Assembly (NCBI GenBank): GCA_964533945.1
Contig: CAZHPA010000031.1
Location: forward strand, 1-23,558
DNA: 23,558 nt
Direction of reading: 5' to 3'
Source: CAZHPA01 sp964533945
GTDB lineage: Bacteria > Bacillota > Clostridia > Lachnospirales > WRBF01
Part shown: positions 8,601 through 14,549 of the stretch, in pieces
Position numbering within the stretch: position 1 is the first letter of the stretch
Layout: each line of letters begins with the position of its first letter
Notes under the pieces: generated by a model
The model's input: the letters and a program-made list of their open reading frames with translations, nothing else
Databases searched by the model: none
What the model was told of the DNA's origin: nothing
Position numbers and translations under genes: made by a program

Positions 8601-11600
8601 TCCTGTTGTATCTGGGAAGCCGGGGTCTAAAACTGCAGTTGATACCCAAGTTTGACCGCCGTCAAAGCTTGTTGTATATGCTGCTTTATCTTTTGTTGAC
8701 CTTGCATAAAGTCTAATTGAGCCATCAGGCATTTGAACAGGTGCTGCTTCGCTCATTTTTCCTGCAACAGAATCAACAGGAGTTACTTGAGAGCGTTTCC
8801 ATGTTGCACCGAAATCGTCGCTGTAAATTACATATGCACGTTCAGCGCCGCTTATATGTTCGTAAAGAGGAAGAAGAAGTCTTCCGTTGTATTGTCCGCC
8901 TTTAATTTGAATGCCACGTCCAGGCCCTACACCTAAGAAATATAAGCTTTCGTCTCTTATCATACCGTTTAAGTTTATTGGGTCTGACCATGTTTCTCCG
9001 TCGTCGTCACTATGAGTTAAAAACGTATACGTTGTGTTAAACACTTGGAATATTGAATCTTGATACATAACATTCATAGGAACAAGTTTTTCAGGTGTAA
9101 CGTAAGTGTTGTCAGCACTTCTTTGTTTAACTGTTAAAAGTGTGTTGCCGTCTATAACTTCGTAATTGCTGTTTAATTTGTATTGAGTTGGTGTTCCGTC
9201 TAATTTAAAAATTGTTCTTGTTTTTGCTTGTTCATCATCAAAGCCAACAGCTTCAACATAGTAATTAAATGCTGATTCGCCTTGTTTTTGAAGTTTCCAT
9301 TTTCTTTCGCCATTAACACTAATAAATCCTGAGCCTGTTTGAAGTTGTCTTCCTGTGCCGTTAAAAATACCGCCGCCCCATGCAAATGTTGTTAATTGCA
9401 TAAACAATCTTCCGTTAATTTCATCTTCAACTAAGCAAGGGTCTATGTATGAAGCAGGGAATTGTTGACGTCCTGTAGGTTTATTTTCATAATCAACAAA
9501 GTTAAGGGGAAGTGTTGCATCTTGCCATACTTTTCCGCCGTCTTTGCTAATTCTTACTGTTGTGTCTAAGTTGTTTGCAGAGTCATAAGTTCCGCCAAAG
9601 CGTGCATCAATTGCCCCAACAACAACCCCTCTTGAAGTTGTATATAAAGATGGTATTCTAAAGTGTTGAGAACCACTTGCATCGCCGTAATAGAACAAGT
9701 TTCTGTCGTCTTCATTTCCTCCTGTTGCAATTTTTTTAGTTTCTGCTGTAATTGCAATTATTTCTTCATCTGTGAAAGGTCTGCCTTCATACAGTTTTAC
9801 ATAGTTAATATAGCCATTAAATAAATAGTTGTTTGCACCACTCGGTCTTGAATATTTACCTATGTTTGCCGAATTAAGCCCGCTAATTCCGCTTATGTAG
9901 CCATATGTTGAAAAATCTATTGTTCCAATCATTTCGCCATTGCAGTAAAATCTGTATTGTTTAGCTTCTTTGTCTGCAACAAATGCAATTGTATTAAATT
10001 CTTTAATAGCAACACCTGAAAAAGTTCTTGTTAAAACGGTTGAATTGTTTTGTTCAAGCTGAACACCTAATATTGACCCGTTTTGAACATAAATATGGAA
10101 GCCGTTTTTATCTGTTTGGCTGTTTGAAATACCAAAAACTGTTTCAACAGCACTTGGATTGCTTTGTCTGAACTGTGCAATAATTATTGCTTCTTCAAGA
10201 GTTTTTGTTTTGTCAACTATTTGTTGGGAAAGCGCTTTTCCTTGCCCTGCCAAGCTAACTTCATAGTCTGCAAAAATTGGCTTAATTCCAATACCTTCGG
10301 TTGTAATCATAAATATGTTATAATTTAAACCGCCATTGCCGCTTGCTTTAACTCTTATAAAGTATGCATCAAATTCTTTTAATTTTTCAGTTGTTTTAAG
10401 AACGTTGCCTTCGATTTTAAATTTTGCATTATCTGTCGAGCCTGCGCCATCAACTAATTCAAATACAGCGTTTGTTATTTCTGTTGCGCTAAATTCACCA
10501 ACAACAGTTCCAATTACAGAAGGTGTGTCAACGTTGCTGTTGCTTAAAGATATTGAAATATTTTCGTTGTAACCGTCTTCAATTTGAAGTGTTTGTGTTT
10601 TGAAAGTAACTTCTTTTGCAGCTTCTTTAACTGTTGCGTTAACTTCAACTATATAGTCTGTTTCAGGAGCTAAGCCTGTAAAAGTAATTTTTTCGTTTGA
10701 AGCAAGTGTTGTTATTGAATATGGTGTTATATTTCCTCCTGAAATTTTAGCAGTTACAGAAGAAAGGCTTCCGCTTGCATATTCTGAATCTAATTGTTTT
10801 AAATCAACAACAAATTGCGAATTGCTTGCTTTAATGCTAGGTGTTATGTTGCTTGATTCTTTTGCAACATCTGCTATTTTGTATGTAAGTTTGGTTAAGT
10901 CTGATGTTTCAGCATTAAAAGGTTTTAATGTTTTAATAATTTCTTGGAATAAAACAAGTTGTCCTTGAGGGCCGGGGTGCAATTGTGTTCCGTCACCGTT
11001 TTTAATCCAGAAGCCGCCTTGATTTAATAAGTATGGGCGTGTTTCCAATTGTTTGTTCCATAGTGCAAAATGGTCAACTAAAAGAACGTTTTCTTCAGCT
11101 GCAACTTGGCGTATTGCTTCCATATAATCAACTAAAGCGGTGTTTCTTGGAATTGCAGGGTTTGGAGTTCTTAAAACAGGGATTGCATCTTGCGCTTTAA
11201 TGTCGTTAACAATAGTTTTTAAGTTTGCTTTAAATGTTGCAACGGGAGTTGCTGATGTAACGCAATCGTTCATGCCATACATAATAAATACAACATCTGC
11301 ATCTTTGTAAGCATCAAAACGATATGGTTTGTATATAGGATTAACTTGGTCTGCTGTTGTTGCGCCTGAAATGGCTGTGTTTATAACAACATCGTCAAGC
11401 CTTCCTTGTTCATCACGCAAAAACTTTTCGAAAAGTTGTGGTACGCTGTCATAACCAAGTGTGTGTGATGCACCATGAGTTATACTATCGCCTAAAAATA
11501 GCCATTTTGCAGGTTGTTCCCTATTTAAAATATCATTAATTTGCTCAATCGAAAGGTTAATTTCATCTACAGTATTCATACCGACAACAGGTCTTAAAAT

Positions 11601-13553
11601 ACCTTGTTCTGTTTTAACAACCAATTCGAAATCATCAGTTTGTGGTAAATTTTCAATTTTAACTGGTTCACTTGTTGCTTCAAAGTTACTTTCTATTATA
11701 GTGTTGCTAACTTCAAGTCTATAGGATATTGCATTTTCTGCTTCAAAAGTAAGCGTATTACCTGAAACGTTAACAGAAGGGTAATCATTTAAATAAACTG
11801 CATTTGAGGCTTCTTCATCAATTACTTGGCTAAACACTGTAACATTGCTAAATGCGTCGCTTCCTGTAACTGCTTTCATTAATTGTCTTGCAATGTTTAA
11901 ATGACCAACTTCATTAACGCTATCATCTTCTTTAATGCCGCTTTCAATTAAACCTTGTGTAAATTGTGCATAGTGGTCTACAATGAAAACGTTTTCAACT
12001 CCGTCTGCAACTTCATAAATTGCATTAATATAGCTTTGAATTGTTGCGTTTGTTGCTTGTGTTTTTGAAGGTGTTGGTGTTTGAATAACAACAAATTTAA
12101 CTGTTGCACTGCTTTTAGCTGTTTCAATTAAACTTTGAATGTTTTGTTTAAAGTTTTCAATTCCAGCTTCGCCTTTTAAATAGTCTTCTTTACCAACCAT
12201 AACAGCTACTGCTTTTGGGTTGTAATCTGAAACTAAAGCTTCAAAGTTGCTAACTACATCGGAAACTGATAAGCCTTTTTTTGCTGTGTTTATAACATAG
12301 CGATGACGTCCTTCAAGGCTGCCCGAAACTTCCCAACGTATGCGTTCTTCAAAATGTCCGGCATAATTTCTTGCGCCGCCAATATTTTCATATGAACCTT
12401 GTGCTGTTTCTCCGCCTGTAATAACCCAAGTGCTGTTTAACTCATTGCCAAGCATTGCGCCTAAAGTTCCTGCTGAAGTTATAGCGTTCATTTCGGCTTG
12501 AGATAAAACTTCGTCTGTTATAATTATGTATTCTATTTCGCCTTTAAAAGGTTTTTCTATACTTCCATTAACTAATTCTCCGCCAACAGTTAATTGGTTA
12601 AGCCCTGTTCCTCTTGTAAAGAAATTACCTAATGATGCATTGTTCCAACCGCCTGTACTTGCGCCGTTTGAAGAAGTTTTTATGTTTTGTGTTTCGCCCG
12701 GAATAGAAACAGGGAAAGTGTCGGATGTAAAAATATGTTGTTGCCATTCCCCGTTTATAGTTGCAAAACGTGCAACCATTCCAGTAGTTAATTCATCTCT
12801 AAAATAGCGGTTGCCTGAATTAACCTCTGTTAAAAAAGCAACTCTGCTTGCATTAGCTTCTGTGCTTGCAGAAGCAGCTTTAGCACTTAAGTATGTTGTT
12901 TTTGCAGGGTTTTCAGTGAGTTCATAGCTTTTAAGCTTAACCAAAAAAGAACCTTTATTAAGGGAAGCTATTTTGTCCAATTCATCTGTGTAATTAATAA
13001 TTCTTGTTCCATTAAAAATTTTATCTTCGCCAACATAAGTTTTTGAAAATTGAGCGTTAGTTTTTAAAGCGGTTAAGCCTGTTGCTAGGTTATCTGCAAA
13101 AGCTTCTGTTTCACCTGCGCCATTTTCTTTAATTTTGTACCAATATTTTTTACCTGTTCCAACGTTGTCTATGTACTGTGTTGTTGTTGAAGCTAAATTT
13201 TGGGCAATTGCAGTAAATTGTCCATTGCTAGTTTCGCTTCTTAAAATGTCGTATGTTTTTTCACTTTCTGTTACCCATTCAATTCTAATGCTTGAATATC
13301 TTGCCTCTGCTCTTGGCAAAGTTTCAGCATATGGCGTTGGGTATTCAAATTGAGCTTGATGTTCAAACTCAATTTGGCTTGCATTTTGTTCGGCTGATTC
13401 AAGCTCTTCCAATTCAATTTCCTCTAAATCTTCTGGCATTAAATCTTCCGAGGTTAAGCCTTCTTGAATTAAGCTTTCTTGCGCAAAAACCGAAATGTTT
13501 AGCACTTGAAAACACATACAAAAAGCTAAAAACAATGCAACTGCTTTTCTCAT
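5646..13553 (-). CDS. Giant secreted multidomain sialidase with SGNH esterase, CBM, cohesin and dockerin modules
   Basis: 2635 aa, preceded by a strong AAGGAGG site (13561-13567). Modules read by eye: signal peptide 1-24 (cut after VFA); acidic linker; Fn3/LamG-like region about 80-355; a degenerate SGNH-like domain about 360-570; an SGNH/GDSL hydrolase about 680-880 (GDSITHG with Ser690, GMND near 760-763, His859); a linker region; a CBM40/LamG-like domain about 1090-1260; the GH33 sialidase catalytic domain about 1285-1755 with FRIP (1298-1301), Asp boxes at 1336, 1515, 1578 and 1629, and YAYSCLTEL near 1722; a FIVAR-like helical domain 1885-1950; a beta-rich repeat 1960-2028; an Ig-like domain; an F5/8C (CBM32-like) domain 2125-2282; a second copy of the beta-rich repeat 2288-2355; an InlB-type repeat 2362-2417; a cohesin 2425-2562; and a type I dockerin 2567-2632 with two Ca-binding repeats. 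It should release sialic acid from host glycans, with the SGNH domain perhaps de-acetylating them. There is no LPXTG or C-terminal membrane anchor, so surface retention would depend on the binding modules. Related non-cellulosomal cohesin/dockerin use is known in Clostridium perfringens toxins and glycosidases. Sialidase family confidence is very high; exact linkage and activity are not. Confidence 0.95.
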   Translation of the reverse strand: MRKAVALFLAFCMCFQVLNISVFAQESLIQEGLTSEDLMPEDLEEIELEELESAEQNASQIEFEHQAQFEYPTPYAETLPRAEARYSSIRIEWVTESEKTYDILRSETSNGQFTAIAQNLASTTTQYIDNVGTGKKYWYKIKENGAGETEAFADNLATGLTALKTNAQFSKTYVGEDKIFNGTRIINYTDELDKIASLNKGSFLVKLKSYELTENPAKTTYLSAKAASASTEANASRVAFLTEVNSGNRYFRDELTTGMVARFATINGEWQQHIFTSDTFPVSIPGETQNIKTSSNGASTGGWNNASLGNFFTRGTGLNQLTVGGELVNGSIEKPFKGEIEYIIITDEVLSQAEMNAITSAGTLGAMLGNELNSTWVITGGETAQGSYENIGGARNYAGHFEERIRWEVSGSLEGRHRYVINTAKKGLSVSDVVSNFEALVSDYNPKAVAVMVGKEDYLKGEAGIENFKQNIQSLIETAKSSATVKFVVIQTPTPSKTQATNATIQSYINAIYEVADGVENVFIVDHYAQFTQGLIESGIKEDDSVNEVGHLNIARQLMKAVTGSDAFSNVTVFSQVIDEEASNAVYLNDYPSVNVSGNTLTFEAENAISYRLEVSNTIIESNFEATSEPVKIENLPQTDDFELVVKTEQGILRPVVGMNTVDEINLSIEQINDILNREQPAKWLFLGDSITHGASHTLGYDSVPQLFEKFLRDEQGRLDDVVINTAISGATTADQVNPIYKPYRFDAYKDADVVFIMYGMNDCVTSATPVATFKANLKTIVNDIKAQDAIPVLRTPNPAIPRNTALVDYMEAIRQVAAEENVLLVDHFALWNKQLETRPYLLNQGGFWIKNGDGTQLHPGPQGQLVLFQEIIKTLKPFNAETSDLTKLTYKIADVAKESSNITPSIKASNSQFVVDLKQLDSEYASGSLSSVTAKISGGNITPYSITTLASNEKITFTGLAPETDYIVEVNATVKEAAKEVTFKTQTLQIEDGYNENISISLSNSNVDTPSVIGTVVGEFSATEITNAVFELVDGAGSTDNAKFKIEGNVLKTTEKLKEFDAYFIRVKASGNGGLNYNIFMITTEGIGIKPIFADYEVSLAGQGKALSQQIVDKTKTLEEAIIIAQFRQSNPSAVETVFGISNSQTDKNGFHIYVQNGSILGVQLEQNNSTVLTRTFSGVAIKEFNTIAFVADKEAKQYRFYCNGEMIGTIDFSTYGYISGISGLNSANIGKYSRPSGANNYLFNGYINYVKLYEGRPFTDEEIIAITAETKKIATGGNEDDRNLFYYGDASGSQHFRIPSLYTTSRGVVVGAIDARFGGTYDSANNLDTTVRISKDGGKVWQDATLPLNFVDYENKPTGRQQFPASYIDPCLVEDEINGRLFMQLTTFAWGGGIFNGTGRQLQTGSGFISVNGERKWKLQKQGESAFNYYVEAVGFDDEQAKTRTIFKLDGTPTQYKLNSNYEVIDGNTLLTVKQRSADNTYVTPEKLVPMNVMYQDSIFQVFNTTYTFLTHSDDDGETWSDPINLNGMIRDESLYFLGVGPGRGIQIKGGQYNGRLLLPLYEHISGAERAYVIYSDDFGATWKRSQVTPVDSVAGKMSEAAPVQMPDGSIRLYARSTKDKAAYTTSFDGGQTWVSTAVLDPGFPDTTGNGCQMTIIRYSKLIDGKNALISASPAGVTSRSNGTVRIGLINSKANPKPGEDRFDVDWKYTFEVTKPGESYAYSCLTELPNGDIALIYEGADSTRIPYRVFTIPQLKNETSDNNGSLKLNSIEKIEGENEGETLKVKLEFNQKVFTESPTILTFAYKLSEEDEQYTELSMECIGSSEDGKELYYTVNLPVSLENVKYRISFNASSSNKIYGAAGGEYVRPDENKDLITNENIVNIIDKSKLEAAIDIAINLEDYLYTTESFAGIVPALANAQTVANNESATQKEVDDATTALRAAINNLALNPIEEDGEFSITISPSVQNGTVTADKTSAKPYEIVTLTTQPVQGYALKEGSLKYNSSVVSGNKFIMPSANVTITASFMPLITGIAQIDNTKPRQGHTLTVSLVDHNVTNISGLTYQWYRVDTISGAETAIAGATKVSYKTTEADADKKIKVKVAAAELSGVLESATTDIVKGEYYELPLTGLTATAGNIQAGYENEGPAHLAIDGSNSTLWHTSWTGAAATRPDHWLTVDVSKSPEAIDGKILVKGYRYLGRGSGTNGNITKYEIHASEDNGTTYKKVADGTWADNNLWKTVVFDNAVWATHVKLVSLESNSNSTAGYIFSAAVEVRVLATDIPEKYSITIGASPNGTVTADKTMAEQGEIVTITATPNAGYALSNIKVNGNIISGNIFTMPDKDVIIIAEFTAIANKHTVTFVDYDGAVLKVEEVQDGGNATPPQNPERAGYTFIGWNGSYENITSNITIKAKYTKNNTNAATLRIENATGNAGDEVTVKVFVEDNPGFSGMRFKINFNKQLLTPVSYEKLGLFNIGETLSNMNEEGVDLNTLDFVSFVWASSTDLDTNGQVLSVKFKINNEASEGDIPLTISYDEDDISDQEGNNVGLDCYNGKVIVTKYEEIMYGDVNSDKVVNTKDVIRVLQHLANYNNFQLTGYELKAANVNADDKIDSNDIVRLLQYLAGWNVQLGK

Positions 13554-13664
13554 AACTTTTCCTCCTTAAAATAATATAAAATAAAAATTTTTTCCACATT
13601 CAAGCAAAATTGCACACAGCAAAATTAAAATAATATCCAATATAGCTTAAATATGCACAACATA

Positions 13665-13693
13665 ATAGTAATATATAATTACTTATTTGTCAA
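13665..13693 (-). promoter_or_regulatory. Promoter of the sialidase gene
   Basis: On the minus strand TTGACA (13688-13693), a 17-nt spacer and TACTAT (13665-13670) predict a start near 13658 and an untranslated leader of about 105 nt. No c-di-GMP riboswitch or other known riboswitch core is visible in the leader. Confidence 0.7.
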
Positions 13694-13777
13694 TAGATAC
13701 CTTAATTTCTACCTAAATATTGAAACTTTAAAATTGAAGATTGTTATTGTGAAAAAAATTTTCAAACGCGAAAAATT

Positions 13778-13801
13778 GTACTTAATTTACTGAAAAAGTA
13801 C
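13778..13801 (+). promoter_or_regulatory. Inverted repeat abutting the -35 of the RNA promoter (possible operator)
   Basis: GTACTT (13778-13783) and AAGTAC (13796-13801) are perfect inverted half-sites 12 nt apart, ending exactly one base before TTGACA (13802). The position suits an activator or repressor site, but the half-sites are short and no regulator is encoded nearby. Confidence 0.35.
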
Positions 13802-13830
13802 TTGACAATATTTTACTAATATGTTACGAT
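13802..13830 (+). promoter_or_regulatory. Promoter of the structured RNA unit
   Basis: A perfect TTGACA (13802-13807), a 17-nt spacer and TACGAT (13825-13830) predict a start near 13837. It diverges from the sialidase promoter with about 108 bp between the two -35 elements. No start codon with a ribosome binding site follows within the next 480 nt. Confidence 0.7.
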
Positions 13831-14196
13831 AATTAGTAATCTGTCAACAGGCATAACGGGGTGGGCAATCGGTTATGCTATGGCACACGCTGCCCGTTTA
13901 ACATATTCCCTTAATTTTATTACCTACCTAGTTTTTTGCTTTTAACCCCTAATTGCCAAGAATTTTTCCACCCCTTAGGATGGTGATGAATTGGCAAGGT
14001 CTTGACATAGGATTGCGCTATATGATATGGTAAATAAATCACAGTGTTGTAGTGTAACACGCTTAGTAATAAACTCTCCCTAGGTACAAAGGGTGTCTTT
14101 TGGTAGTATATGCCACCGAAGAAACTACCATTACCTGGGACGTAAGTCCAAATTTTAGGGATAAAACCGTGGGGCACACGGGGTTAGCTTATTTAT

Positions 14197-14259
14197 GCTT
14201 AGTCCATTAGGATTATCGAGTAAGAAGCTCCCACCTCTTTAGGCGGGTGAGTATGTCAC
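14197..14259 (+). mobile_element. IS200/IS605-family right-end-like motif, no transposase
   Basis: The stretch GTAAGAAGCTCCCACCTC followed by an imperfect hairpin (CTCCCACC 14228-14235 with GGCGGGTGAG 14242-14251) and ending in GTCAC (14255-14259) resembles the conserved right ends of TnpB-carrying IS200/IS605 elements, which double as the 3' scaffold of omega RNA. This comparison is from memory of such ends, not from an alignment. No TnpA, TnpB or IscB reading frame is present in the window, so this would be a relic, a MITE-like derivative or a trans-encoded guide RNA. The match could also be convergent. Confidence 0.35.
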
Positions 14260-14279
14260 GTCGTTAATTATTATAATTG

Positions 14280-14312
14280 AGCTGCTTGAATGCAATTTTT
14301 AAGTAGCTTTTT
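14280..14312 (+). terminator. Intrinsic terminator of the structured RNA
   Basis: AGCTGCTT (14280-14287) pairs with AAGTAGCT (14301-14308) with one G-T wobble and a 13-nt loop, followed directly by a run of T (14308-14312). It closes the transcript that starts near 13837. Confidence 0.65.
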
Positions 14313-14396
14313 AATGTAGTTTATGAAGGAAGTTCATTTATATGTTGCACAAAAATTATAAATATGTCGAAAACTCTTTTCATTTAACAATTAATG

Positions 14397-14432
14397 GCGA
14401 ATTAAGCATGTTTTTTAGTTCGCTCTTTTTTT
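14397..14432 (+). terminator. Second terminator upstream of rpoB
   Basis: GCGAATTAA (14397-14405) pairs with TTAGTTCGC (14415-14423) with one T-G wobble, then TC and seven T. It insulates rpoB from upstream transcription, or acts as an attenuator if a promoter lies before it. Its T run overlaps the -35 box of the rpoB promoter. Confidence 0.7.
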
Positions 14433-14460
14433 GACTTCACTTTTATATTTGGCAAATAAT
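14431..14460 (+). promoter_or_regulatory. Probable rpoBC promoter
   Basis: TTGACT (14431-14436), an 18-nt spacer and AATAAT (14455-14460) each match five of six consensus bases. The predicted start near 14467 gives an 80-nt leader before the rpoB ATG. It lies at the edge of the terminator T tract. Confidence 0.55.
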
Positions 14461-14475
14461 TATTATTAAATACAT

Positions 14476-14508
14476 AGCGGACAAAAATAATTCCGCTTAC
14501 ATTATTTT
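14476..14508 (+). promoter_or_regulatory. Alternative hairpins in the rpoB leader
   Basis: AGCGGA (14476-14481) can pair with TCCGCT (14492-14497). AAAATAAT (14484-14491) can instead pair with ATTATTTT (14501-14508). The two stems interlock, so they are either exclusive or form a pseudoknot. No T run follows, so any effect would be on RNA stability, initiation or protein binding rather than classic termination. Confidence 0.35.
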
Positions 14509-14549
14509 CATGCAGTTTTTACAATTTTATAAAGAGGTGATTTGCAATT

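Larger units (their letters stand above)
13837..14312 (+). ncRNA. Candidate standalone structured non-coding RNA, family not assigned
   Basis: This roughly 475-nt unit is bounded by a good promoter (13802-13830) and an intrinsic terminator (14280-14312), and neither strand has a convincing gene. Helices seen by eye, 5' to 3': GCATAAC (13851-13857) with GTTATGC (13872-13878), whose loop GGGCA (13863-13867) can pair with TGCCC (13891-13895) as an H-type pseudoknot; TTGCCAA (13953-13959) with TTGGCAA (13991-13997), capped by CACC/GGTG; GTGTT (14044-14048) with AACAC (14056-14060); a nested domain closed by TCCCTA (14077-14082) and TAGGGA (14156-14161), enclosing TGGTAGT (14101-14107)/ACTACCA (14124-14130) and GGAC-GTAA-GTCC (14138-14149); AACC-GTG (14165-14171) with CAC-GGTT (14177-14185); and the right-end-like hairpin 14228-14251. 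It does not look like RNase P, tmRNA, SRP or 6S RNA. Options are a trans-acting RNA, an omega/HEARO-like RNA left by an IS element, or an undescribed family. Confidence 0.5.

Noticed and set aside
13554..13660. c-di-GMP riboswitch in the sialidase leader
   Set aside because: Looked for because of the neighbouring EAL gene; the leader is AT-rich and has no conserved riboswitch core or strong helices.
13920..14177. 85-aa minus-strand reading frame inside the structured RNA
   Set aside because: It would start at GTG without a ribosome binding site, opposes the promoter and terminator, and its sequence follows the helices of the RNA; it is most likely a shadow.
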